DNA from: CBDCTM01 sp965222005
Lineage (GTDB): Bacteria; Bacteroidota; Bacteroidia; Chitinophagales; Saprospiraceae
Assembly (NCBI GenBank): GCA_965222005.1
Contig: OZ244935.1
Coordinates: 5,642,001 to 5,706,000, forward strand
Direction: 5' to 3'
Length of the DNA: 64,000 nucleotides
Position numbers and translations under genes: made by a program. The notes under the pieces are model-generated. The model saw only the letters and a program-made list of their open reading frames with translations, was not told the DNA's origin and did not search any database. Every line of letters starts with the position of its first letter. Position 1 is the first letter of the stretch. Of this stretch, positions 23,632 through 31,551 are shown one piece after another.

Positions 23632-25932
23632 TTAATGGTGATGGTGATTGGTGTGTGATAGCTTCCATTTAATGAGAGTTCGGTGCTTAATAAGCGGCTC
23701 AGGGTTTCCTTCTGTGATGATTGCGGTAGCATTTAAAGGAATGCTTCCGTAAGAGACATACTGATTGTTCCGATTGGGCCAGTTGATTGCCAGGCTTTCG
23801 ATAGCTTTTGCATCGCCCAGGCCAATCTCCTGTTGCAGGCTGTTGCCACCGAAGCTGGCACCCGAATTGACCGTATTGTGTATTTGTCTTGCTTTATCAT
23901 TAGCCATTCGAACATTCAGGCGAATACGTGCTCCTATAGCTGCAGCGTTAGAGGTAGTACCTTTTAGTATAATATTTACCCATTTGTTGTCATTTCCGGG
24001 GTTGAGGAAAAAAGCATTTTGGAAAATATCACCTGAAAAGGAACCTCCCATCACGGCGTAAATATCCTGATCGCCGTCGTTGTCAAAGTCAGCAAAACCG
24101 ATAGCATGTCCCTTTTGAATATGGCCAAAGCGCCCGACAGTAGTGACATCCTGGAAGTTTTTTCCCGCGTTGTTTCTAAACATTCGATTGGGCACAATCG
24201 ACCGGAAATCAGGAGCACCGGTGCCTAAATAAAAATCGAGAAATCCGTCATTATCAATATCGCCAAAATTGCAGCCCATAGTATGTAGAGCTCTTTCCAG
24301 ATTTTGTTGTTTTGCTACATTTGTAAAAGTGCCATCTCCATTGTTTTGGTACAATGCTGGCGACTCAGCTTCCCCACGTGGCAAACTAAGCATATCGGCA
24401 CTTACATCCCAGGCTTGGCGCTTGAATCCGATCTCATCAAAAGGAGCAACAAAAATGTCCTCCCAACCATCATTATTGAAGTCAAAGACCCAAGCTGGAA
24501 AGCTGGCATTGGGCAATTGAACCCTGGCCGCAGCGCTCGATTCCTTGAAGCCCCGCTCATTAGGTGCTTGCCCGGGCTGATTGACAAACAGCTTGTTGGG
24601 GCCATTCATACTGGGCAGGTAGATGTCTGGCCAGCCATCATTGTTGACATCTGCGGCGGCAACACCTTTAAACAGGCCGGTGATGTTGAGACCCAACTGG
24701 GCTGAAATTTCTGAAAAAGTGCCATCGCCATTATTTTTATAAAACTCGCAAGGATGTAGCTCTCTGTCGAGATGGGTTTCGTTGGCAATAAAGATATCTA
24801 TCCAGCCGTCCCGGTCAAAGTCCAGCCAGCAGGCAGCTTGTGTAGGATGGATAGCATACAGCCCTGCCGCTATAGTGACATCGCTAAAAGTACCATCGCC
24901 ATTGTTGCGAATCAGTGAGTTGGGTTGTGTGCCGAATATATTAAGAGGATTCCATGCTCCTCTGAGGACGATAAAATCGAGCTTGCCATCATTATTAAAA
25001 TCAGCTGGTTTGAGGTTAAGGCCACCGGTAAGACCCATTAACCCGGCCGATTGTGTCATCTCTTCAAAAGTACCTTCTCCTGTATTTTGGAAAAAGCGAA
25101 GCTGGTCTTTGAGTCCCCAGGAAGAAGCGACGATATCGATCAACCCATCATTGTTCATATCATCGGCAATGACACCGCCCGCCAGGTTATTGATGTCTAG
25201 CTTTAGACCAGAGGCAATATTGTCGAACTTTGGTAAAGGGTATTCCGAAGCATAGCTGGAGGCCGGGATCAGCCATTGCCGGGGTACCGATTGAGGATAT
25301 TCTCCAATAGTCATGTAGGCCAAATTGAGCAACCAGCGGCTTTGAAGATCTTTGGGGTATTTGGTCAGTATTGCTTTGTAGTATTCAATGGCTTTTTGTG
25401 ATCCCTCCTTTTTAGTATGGATTCCCTTTCCCTGTATTGGAAAAATACAAGACTCGTCAGAATGATTGAGAATACAATTTTGCTGCTCGCCCAGCCGCAT
25501 GTAGGCAATAGCCAGGGTCTCGTACATAGTTTTGGAGTCACCTGTAAGGGTTTTGAACCGATCAAAGTCTTTCTTGATTTTTTGAAAAATAGCAATAGCT
25601 TCCTCGGTGCGCCCTGCTTCCAGTAATTTGAACGCATATTGTATATAAAACTGAGTCTCGAGTGATCTGCCTGAGGCTTTGGCTTTTTCTATCATCTGCT
25701 CCAGTACTGCTACATTCTCAGCAGTTGAATAGGGGTTGTTGAAAAACTGTGTCCTATTATAAACCGCCCTTAGGCTGTCAATCATCTCAGCGGTGCCTGA
25801 GTGCAAAAGCATCTTATCGGCAGAAGAAGAAACTTGCGTTTGCTCGTTGGCGTTCTGGCAAGAGATAAAACACATACAAAGGACAACAAACACCATGTAG
25901 CCAAGATGTCGGATGGTTTCATAGCTAATCAT
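23632..25932 (-). CDS. VCBS/FG-GAP repeat lipoprotein with ASPIC/UnbV domain
   Basis: 766 residues. Lipobox ISC (CFISCQNANEQ), so envelope-anchored. Residues about 60-210 are TPR-like helices. Residues 230-620 are FG-GAP/VCBS repeats with many calcium-loop motifs (DMNNDGLIDI, DFNNDGKLDF, DVNNDGWPDI, DIDNDGFLDF), and the last 110 form an ASPIC/UnbV domain (IGARIRLNVRMANDKARQIHNTVNSGASFGGNSLQQEIGLG). Such proteins are common in Bacteroidota and often sit near polysaccharide or cell-surface genes; no enzyme activity can be inferred. The protein ends in four histidines. Confidence 0.85.
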   Translation of the reverse strand: MISYETIRHLGYMVFVVLCMCFISCQNANEQTQVSSSADKMLLHSGTAEMIDSLRAVYNRTQFFNNPYSTAENVAVLEQMIEKAKASGRSLETQFYIQYAFKLLEAGRTEEAIAIFQKIKKDFDRFKTLTGDSKTMYETLAIAYMRLGEQQNCILNHSDESCIFPIQGKGIHTKKEGSQKAIEYYKAILTKYPKDLQSRWLLNLAYMTIGEYPQSVPRQWLIPASSYASEYPLPKFDNIASGLKLDINNLAGGVIADDMNNDGLIDIVASSWGLKDQLRFFQNTGEGTFEEMTQSAGLMGLTGGLNLKPADFNNDGKLDFIVLRGAWNPLNIFGTQPNSLIRNNGDGTFSDVTIAAGLYAIHPTQAACWLDFDRDGWIDIFIANETHLDRELHPCEFYKNNGDGTFSEISAQLGLNITGLFKGVAAADVNNDGWPDIYLPSMNGPNKLFVNQPGQAPNERGFKESSAAARVQLPNASFPAWVFDFNNDGWEDIFVAPFDEIGFKRQAWDVSADMLSLPRGEAESPALYQNNGDGTFTNVAKQQNLERALHTMGCNFGDIDNDGFLDFYLGTGAPDFRSIVPNRMFRNNAGKNFQDVTTVGRFGHIQKGHAIGFADFDNDGDQDIYAVMGGSFSGDIFQNAFFLNPGNDNKWVNIILKGTTSNAAAIGARIRLNVRMANDKARQIHNTVNSGASFGGNSLQQEIGLGDAKAIESLAINWPNRNNQYVSYGSIPLNATAIITEGNPEPLIKHRTLIKWKLSHTNHHHH

Positions 25933-26053
25933 CAGTAGTGTATTTATATTTTAGCATACTCGGTAAGGTGAATTCTTTTGCCAATATAAGACAGTCTCTG
26001 CTAAATATATGATTATATGATGCCTGTTGCGGTCATTTTTTAATTCAAAACCA

Positions 26054-26289
26054 TCATAGACCCGCGCTACCCGCTTGTTGCAGCTTGTGTAAGTACAAAC
26101 CTGCCCGCCACTCGGCAAACAAATCCATGGCCAGCATGATACCGCTTTGCAGTGCCAGCCCGGTTCCGGTGCCAAACATGAAGCTGTTCCACAGCCGCAG
26201 CTGCTCATCAGGCAAAAAAACAGGCCCAGCAACAGCAGCAATAGCTCTACCTTCCGATATACACGAAAAGTGCTGCATACCTTTTCCAT
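26054..26289 (-). pseudogene. Small two-helix membrane protein with apparent frameshift
   Basis: Frame 1 reads MEKVCSTFRVYRKVELLLLLLGLFF from ATG 26289; frame 2 continues LPDEQLRLWNSFMFGTGTGLALQSGIMLAMDLFAEWRAGLYLHKL to a stop at 26054. They would be joined by one extra T in a run of seven T at about 26213-26219. The joined product (about 78 residues: basic start, two hydrophobic helices, charged tail) looks like a real small membrane protein. As given, each frame alone is poor. Similar to the mlaF case, a homopolymer error is a strong possibility. Confidence 0.55.
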
Positions 26290-26405
26290 TCCTGCACAAA
26301 TGGTTGATGGGTACTGTTTAAATGGCCGTGAGAAGGGGAGCTTCATTTGGTGTGTAGCTATTTGCGTTTACATGGCTAAATTGGTTGCTAATCCCGCCTT
26401 TGTCC

Positions 26406-26975
26406 CTACTGTTGAAGGTATTCGCCTACCGACAAGCCTTTAAAATACACTTCCTCAATGGCAATCCGCCCCTCCAGCACCCGCGCATCCACATATACCT
26501 GCTCGGCTTTGCTGCCTCGCCTTTGGCGACTCGACAGCTCGCCGTAAGCCTGCTCGGCTTGTGGAGCCAACTTTTCGTTGAGGTAGTAGCGGAGCATATT
26601 CTCAGGCATGGCAACCACCACCTTATTTGTAGTGAAATAGCTGACGTACGACTGAATGTAATTGGGTTGGTCTGGGGGGGTTTTACTCAAAGCTGCTATT
26701 TGAGCAAAACCATCGCCATCGGTATTTATAACGGCAAAAATTTTCTGTCTGGCTTTTCGAAATTGATCTAACTCATCACTTTTGAAAGACAAGTCGGGAT
26801 AATTGAGCACGAGATAACGCCCCCGAAAAGCATCGTAGGGATCGATCGGTTCGCAGCGAAAGCGGTAGGCAGTGCCTTCTTTTAGCACACCTTCGTAGCC
26901 GGTAATCATTTGGTAGGGAAACCATAAGTACACAATCATTACCAGGCCAAATACCAGTGTTTTCCAAAGTTTCAT
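26406..26975 (-). CDS. GDYXXLXY-domain membrane-anchored protein
   Basis: 189 residues, one N-terminal TM segment (LVFGLVMIVYLWFPYQM). The family motif appears as FRGRYLVLNY near residue 49, with the usual CEPIDPYDAFRG before it and VYVDARVLEGRIAIEEVYFKGLSV near the end. Function of the family is unknown; members usually stand next to a DUF2157 membrane protein, which is not seen here. Instead the frameshifted small membrane protein follows. Confidence 0.8.
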   Translation of the reverse strand: MKLWKTLVFGLVMIVYLWFPYQMITGYEGVLKEGTAYRFRCEPIDPYDAFRGRYLVLNYPDLSFKSDELDQFRKARQKIFAVINTDGDGFAQIAALSKTPPDQPNYIQSYVSYFTTNKVVVAMPENMLRYYLNEKLAPQAEQAYGELSSRQRRGSKAEQVYVDARVLEGRIAIEEVYFKGLSVGEYLQQ

Positions 26976-27045
26976 CGATTGGATGTTTTCTATAAGGCTG
27001 TCAAATTATAAAAATTTGACATTTTTTTTTGGATAGCTCTGGATA

Positions 27046-27735
27046 TTATTCCAATGCTTTCAGCGGCAGTAAAATGCCCATTGTAAAAGAACGGCCACCA
27101 TTGTACACCGTATTTTCAGGGCGCTTGTCGATATCCAGCATACCAAACTCAAAGCGAGCATCAATGAACAGCTTTTTGCCATCTGCAATATGGGCTTCTA
27201 TCCCTCCACCCAGCAAAAGGCCAAGATCAAAACGACTGACTTGTGCGTTCTGGAAATCCATCTTTAGGGTTTCGTAGCGTGGTGGACCAAAGTGATCGTA
27301 GCTGAGTTTGAGGCTTTCCATATCCACTGCATAGTTGAGGGTGCCGCCACCGAGAAGAAAGAGATTCAGCCTGCCCAGGGAAAGGGACAACTTCCCCAAT
27401 ACAGGTACCGAAAGATAATCAATAAGGTATTTGGTAATGAAAAGCTGCGTTTGGCCCTGCTGCTGATAGCGGATTCGCGTGCCCTTATTGTGGTAAACTA
27501 TTCCGCTTTGAAAGGCAAGCATTTTGTCGGAGGGGAATTCAATCGGAATGGCGAGCACGAGGCCGGTAATATTATCGCGGGCCTCAATACTTAGCACTCC
27601 CTTTTCAAAAAGCAAATTGTTGTAAGAAACCTGCATGCCTGAGCGAATACCCACTGCCACCTGTGCAAAAAGCCCTCCTCCTGTGATGCAAAAGAAGAAC
27701 AATACGACCAGCCATTTTAAATTGGCAGACTTCAC
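27046..27735 (-). CDS. Outer-membrane beta-barrel protein (PorT-like family)
   Basis: 229 residues, signal peptide (VVLFFFCITGGGLFAQ). Alternating strands with an aromatic-rich pattern (GIRSGMQVSYNNLLFEKG, FQSGIVYHNKGTRIRY, FDLGLLLGGGIEAHIADGKKLFIDARFEFGMLDI) match the small eight-strand barrels common in Bacteroidota. PorT itself is a T9SS component; whether this is its orthologue cannot be judged from sequence alone. Confidence 0.75.
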   Translation of the reverse strand: MKSANLKWLVVLFFFCITGGGLFAQVAVGIRSGMQVSYNNLLFEKGVLSIEARDNITGLVLAIPIEFPSDKMLAFQSGIVYHNKGTRIRYQQQGQTQLFITKYLIDYLSVPVLGKLSLSLGRLNLFLLGGGTLNYAVDMESLKLSYDHFGPPRYETLKMDFQNAQVSRFDLGLLLGGGIEAHIADGKKLFIDARFEFGMLDIDKRPENTVYNGGRSFTMGILLPLKALE

Positions 27736-27866
27736 AAGGCGTTGGTTTTTACAAGTTTTGGATAAAAAACATACTCATTTTACAACGCGATAAAACCTCC
27801 TTTTAGTTCAAATAACATTTTCCATTCATATCAAGAGTAGCTGCAAAAAATAGCCCCAATGTGGCC

Positions 27867-28613
27867 TCAGCAGTTCAATGCACCACACACACTCAGCGTT
27901 TGCCCGGAGATGTAGGCGGATGAGTCAGAGCCTAAAAACACACAGGCATCAGCCACCTCTTCAGCCTGCCCCCAGCGCTTCATCGGGATACTGGCCAGGA
28001 AGGCCTCCCGCGTTTTTTCGTCCAGCTCGTCTGTCATTTCAGTAGCAATAAAGCCGGGTGCCAGGGCATTGCAGCGAATATTGCGCGAACCCACTTCTTT
28101 GGCAATCGATTTGGTGAACCCAAAGATACCCGCCTTGCTGGCTGCATAATTGGCTTGCCCTGCATTGCCAAAGACACCCACCACCGAACTGATGTTGATG
28201 ATAGAACCTGCGCGCATTTTCAGCATGGGCCGGAGGATATGTTTGGTAAGATTAAACACGGATTTCAAATTGGTATGGATCACCTCGTCCCACTGCTCTT
28301 CACTCATGCGCAGCATCAGATTATCACGCGTAATACCGGCATTGTTAATCAGAATATCGATATTTTCAAAGTCCGTCAGAACCTCTTTCACCAATGCTTC
28401 GGCTTGTGCATAATCACCTGCATCCGATCGGTAAGCTTTCACCCGCCCTCCTTCTGATTCTAATTCGCCCACGATTTTCTCCGCCCGCTCCTGAGAGGAG
28501 AAATAGGTGAAAGCTACCGCAGCTCCCTGAGCCGCAAACTTGCGGACGATCGCCTCTCCGATGCCCCGTGAGCCGCCTGTGATCAGAGCCGTTTTGCCTT
28601 GTAGTAAGTTCAT
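27867..28613 (-). CDS. fabG: 3-oxoacyl-[acyl-carrier-protein] reductase
   Basis: 248 residues, the expected size. TGGSRGIG cofactor loop, NNAG, INISSVVGVFGNAGQANYAASKAGI with catalytic Ser, Tyr and Lys, and PGFIATEMT; all typical of FabG, which reduces 3-oxoacyl-ACP with NADPH in fatty acid elongation. A second SDR in the window (22588) lacks several of these. The C-terminus SGQTLSVCGALNC replaces the usual VNGGMYM, so a related SDR is possible. Confidence 0.85.
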   Translation of the reverse strand: MNLLQGKTALITGGSRGIGEAIVRKFAAQGAAVAFTYFSSQERAEKIVGELESEGGRVKAYRSDAGDYAQAEALVKEVLTDFENIDILINNAGITRDNLMLRMSEEQWDEVIHTNLKSVFNLTKHILRPMLKMRAGSIINISSVVGVFGNAGQANYAASKAGIFGFTKSIAKEVGSRNIRCNALAPGFIATEMTDELDEKTREAFLASIPMKRWGQAEEVADACVFLGSDSSAYISGQTLSVCGALNC

Positions 28614-28852
28614 TTAAGTCGTTTTGGTGATTGATGTTGCAAAATAATTCAAAACATCTGGAATCCGAAATCCTCCAGTTATATGTTCTGTCCGGTGGCT
28701 CTATCTGGTGCTAGACAGGCAGATGGGCGTTCCAAATATCCAATCTCAGGGCAGGCGCTCAGGATTTGCAGGTTTTTGGATGCTCTGCCAGTCTGGCCAC
28801 AAGTAGCACAGCGAATGATCAGAGGCAGGATTCACCTTCGGTCTTACATTTA

Positions 28853-29016
28853 GAACTGATTTAAACTTTTCTAATGGTTTGCGGCTCCAGCCCTTATAGA
28901 ACCTGACTTCTTTCCTTTTATCGTCCGTACCATACAGGTACGCACTCAAAAAGAGAAATCGCCAGAACCTACAATGGCCAAGCCTCAACAACAATACAAT
29001 AGTTTAAATCAGTTCT
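28853..29016. mobile_element. MITE family 2, complete copy B
   Basis: 164 bp with the termini GAACTGATTTAAAC and GTTTAAATCAGTTC, flanked by TTA on both sides (28850-28852, 29017-29019). Opposite orientation to copy A. It occupies much of the 600-bp gap between fabG and the glucosaminidase gene. No coding potential. Confidence 0.9.
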
Positions 29017-29107
29017 TAGTACTCGGCCCCAAAATCAAACATTTCATATTGAAAATCAGTGAGATATACATTACACATCATTAATTATAAATAAAATGTT
29101 TGAAATA

Positions 29108-29140
29108 TTTGTTTTTAATAAACTTTTTGTTTTATATTTG
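29108..29140 (+). promoter_or_regulatory. Promoter of the glucosaminidase gene
   Basis: TTTG (29108-29111) and a perfect TATATTTG (29133-29140) are separated by 21 bases. Predicted start near 29147, giving a leader of about 65 bases to the ATG at 29213. Confidence 0.65.
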
Positions 29141-29212
29141 CACTGTAAGCAATTATCAAAACATGTATTCTTAAAATGCCGGTTCAAACCCGGCCACAAA
29201 AGGTAAAGCAAG

Positions 29213-30076
29213 ATGGGACAATCTAAGTACCAGCACATCCAATTGGAGATTGTGGACACACGCAATCAGACCACATCCATGGAAATACAGCAAAAGCAGG
29301 CAACAGGCACTCAACTGGTTCCTGTGAAGTCGGCGATCCCTTCACTGGAAGAAATTTTTCAGTACTTCCTGCTTTGGATCAGGCACTGGCTATTGCAACT
29401 GTATGCTTTTGGCAAAAGTTACGACTTTGGCAATTTGAGCCGATTCAAGATACCCTGGCTCCAGATTGCGCTGCTGGCTCTGGCTTTATTTATTTTGCTA
29501 AAAAAGGATATGCAGTTCAATATTGCACTTAAAGCACCTGCTGGAGCCTTGCTGGCCGGTGAAGATGAGCAAAGCAGTCAGTTGGTACACCAATCGCTCA
29601 ATCCTTACGCTCCCGTATCTCCTGCTATGCTGGCAGACAAGGAAACGGCTGCCTTCATCAAAAAATATGCGGACCTGGCCAGGCATGAAATGAGCCTGAG
29701 CGGTGTGCCGGCCAGCATTAAGATGGCGCAAGCTTTGATTGAGAGCCGAGCGGGCAACAGCAAATTAGCAAAGCTAAACAACAACCACTTCGGCATGAAG
29801 TGCTTCAGCCAAAAGTGCAAAAAAGGCCACTGTTCCAATTTTTTTGATGACCACCACAAGGATTTTTTCCGAAAATATACTGATCCCAAAGAGAGTTGGC
29901 GCTCACACAGTCGCTTGCTCAGCCAAGGGCGCTATAAACATCTTGCGCAATATGGCAAGGATTATAAAAAATGGGCAAAAGGCTTGAAAGCAGCCGGCTA
30001 TGCTACCGATAAGCGGTACGATATCAAACTTATCAATACGATTGAAAAATATCAACTCTATCGACTCGATCAATAA
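29213..30076 (+). CDS. Glucosaminidase-domain (FlgJ-like) cell-wall hydrolase
   Basis: 287 residues. The first 80 are cytoplasmic and basic/Gln-rich, then one TM segment (WLQIALLALALFILLKK, residues about 81-98), then a glucosaminidase domain: KYADLARHEMSLSGVPASIKMAQALIESRAGNSKLA, NNHFGMKCF, FRKYTDPKESWRSHSRLL and WAKGLKAAGYATDKRYDIKLINTIEKY. The catalytic Glu in ALIESRAG is present. It cleaves peptidoglycan glycan strands from the periplasmic side; type II topology is inferred. Two extra Cys (CFSQKCKKGHC) occur in the domain. Confidence 0.88.
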   Translation: MGQSKYQHIQLEIVDTRNQTTSMEIQQKQATGTQLVPVKSAIPSLEEIFQYFLLWIRHWLLQLYAFGKSYDFGNLSRFKIPWLQIALLALALFILLKKDMQFNIALKAPAGALLAGEDEQSSQLVHQSLNPYAPVSPAMLADKETAAFIKKYADLARHEMSLSGVPASIKMAQALIESRAGNSKLAKLNNNHFGMKCFSQKCKKGHCSNFFDDHHKDFFRKYTDPKESWRSHSRLLSQGRYKHLAQYGKDYKKWAKGLKAAGYATDKRYDIKLINTIEKYQLYRLDQ

Positions 30077-30123
30077 AGTCTAATATTTAAACCTTTTGTT
30101 TACACACTATACCTCCTAACACT

Positions 30124-30441
30124 ATGCTCAAATATACACTCACTACCACTTTTCTGGCACTTTTGATAGCTCTGCTTTGTCAGTCCATTCCTATCAATCA
30201 GCTGGAAAACAATCACATTGAACACTTCCAAACCATTGATTGTCAGCAATTTACAACTGTAAATCCGATAAGCTCCAAGCTTTTAAGGAGTCGGAGCGAT
30301 CCAGTGCCGGGCCCCGCCGAACAGTCGATGAAAGCCCAGCTTACTCAGGGCCGATCGCCTCTCCATAGGCAAGGCATACCGCACTTTGATGATTTGGTGG
30401 TCTGCTGTTTTGAATTTGCTGCTGTATGCTCAATCAATTGA
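30124..30441 (+). CDS. Small exported protein, member 1 of a pair
   Basis: 105 residues beginning MLKYTLTTTFLALLIALLCQS, a signal peptide or anchor, followed by a hydrophilic stretch with RSRSDPVPGPAEQS. It resembles 30813 in both parts (KYxLTxxFLxLL and SDPxP). Its last 50 residues look non-protein-like; the same frame stays open past the TGA for another 46 codons. Real gene likely; correct 3' end uncertain. Confidence 0.5.
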   Translation: MLKYTLTTTFLALLIALLCQSIPINQLENNHIEHFQTIDCQQFTTVNPISSKLLRSRSDPVPGPAEQSMKAQLTQGRSPLHRQGIPHFDDLVVCCFEFAAVCSIN

Positions 30442-30588
30442 TACACCTACTGCTATGATTTTCCTTCTTCTCGGCGACAACTGCCGCCACCTGGCCTGGA
30501 GGAGGGTTCCAGCTTTTTTGAAAAAGCCGGAAATCCAGACCAGCCTTTGGTTCTTCCTTTCATAGCGGTTCTCATATAGTCTGTTTGT

Positions 30589-30617
30589 AAGGCCATCCTG
30601 CGATGGCCTTATTTTTT
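30589..30617 (+). terminator. Rho-independent terminator
   Basis: AAGGCCATC CTGC GATGGCCTT, a perfect 9-bp stem, followed by ATTTTTT. It ends the unit starting at 29213. The rest of 30442-30812 shows no convincing gene. Confidence 0.85.
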
Positions 30618-30812
30618 GGCATAGTTTTTACTAGCTTATATTATAAAGTTTTAAAATGTAATTATTTGTATAGCACTGAAAACCAAATGACTACATTCAT
30701 AAAAGAAAAATAATACCTAAAACTTTCTAATATTTAAGCGAAGCAACTAATTGACAACAATTAATAATCCCAGCACACAACTTACATTTATGAAAATTGA
30801 AACATCAAAATC

Positions 30813-31037
30813 ATGGCAAAATACATCTTGACTTTGGTTTTTTTGGGATTACTCACAGTACTCTTTTTTTATCCAACACCCGGTGAGACTTTGCAAAACG
30901 ATTTTCAATTCGAGCAGCAAATAATCACTCCTACTGACCAAAAGAACGACGAAAAAGTAGCAGCGCAAAAAGGAACCGACCCGATTCCCTTGCAAGCTAA
31001 AGAACCACACGAATTATTGCCCTTAACACTAAGATGA
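30813..31037 (+). CDS. Small exported protein, member 2 of a pair
   Basis: 74 residues: MAKYILTLVFLGLLTVLFFYPTPG signal peptide or anchor, then a hydrophilic part rich in Gln, Asp and Lys with KGTDPIPLQAKEPHELLPLTLR. Similar to 30124 in the N-terminus and in the (S/T)DPxP segment. No known family. A perfect terminator follows at 31126. Confidence 0.55.
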   Translation: MAKYILTLVFLGLLTVLFFYPTPGETLQNDFQFEQQIITPTDQKNDEKVAAQKGTDPIPLQAKEPHELLPLTLR

Positions 31038-31125
31038 AATTTACCTTTTTGGTAAAATCGACCCCCTAACAAAAACAAAAACACTGATTACCCCCTTGAG
31101 CAAGCAAAACACTCTAAATGCTGGT

Positions 31126-31151
31126 AGGTCTCCTTCTCGGAGACCTTTTTT
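31126..31151 (+). terminator. Rho-independent terminator
   Basis: AGGTCTCC TTCTC GGAGACCT, perfect 8-bp stem, followed directly by TTTTT. Confidence 0.9.
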
Positions 31152-31166
31152 ATTCGCTCCACCTAT

Positions 31167-31202
31167 TGCATTACAATATGCATTACAATATGCATTACAA
31201 TA
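31167..31202. repeat. Three tandem copies of a 12-bp unit
   Basis: TGCATTACAATA three times without mismatch, just after the terminator at 31126. No gene spans it. Could be a variable-number tandem repeat. Confidence 0.9.
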
Positions 31203-31397
31203 TTTTGAAAAGCCTAAACAGCTGATAATCAGCTGCTTTGGCATTTTATTTGCTGCCCTTTGTTCCATATTCCCCTCTGCAAAGGATCACCCAATTGTAA
31301 TCCCTCGCAGTATGAACACTTATCAAGTGCGCCCAACCCAACCCTTATTCTATCAAAACTAAGGAAGGCGCAGTTTCCTATTTCACAATTAGGCAGA

Positions 31398-31451
31398 CTA
31401 TACTTTTTCATCCACATCATTTGATAATGAAAAAGTATAGCTCTTTTTTTC
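31398..31451 (+). terminator. AT-rich hairpin with T-run
   Basis: CTATACTTTTTCAT (31398-31411) is perfectly complementary to 31427-31440, with a 15-base loop, followed by CTCTTTTTTT. Low GC makes it a weak terminator; it may equally be a regulatory or processing hairpin. It lies in the 514-bp gap between 31038 and 31551, which otherwise holds only the terminator and the 12-bp repeats. Confidence 0.4.
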
Positions 31452-31551
31452 CTTCCGTTCCCATCTTGCTTTGCATGTGCCAAAGACCAGGTTGTTTAGT
31501 GTCCTTTCTTATTAGTACTTTAGCAATTAGGACAAATATATCATCACTCCT

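Noticed and set aside
26290..26330. Possible relic of the 15938 transposase (QMVDGYCLNGR against QMANGYCLNGR)
   Set aside because: Only about 30 bases of similarity with nothing on either side; it may be a very old remnant but cannot be distinguished from chance.
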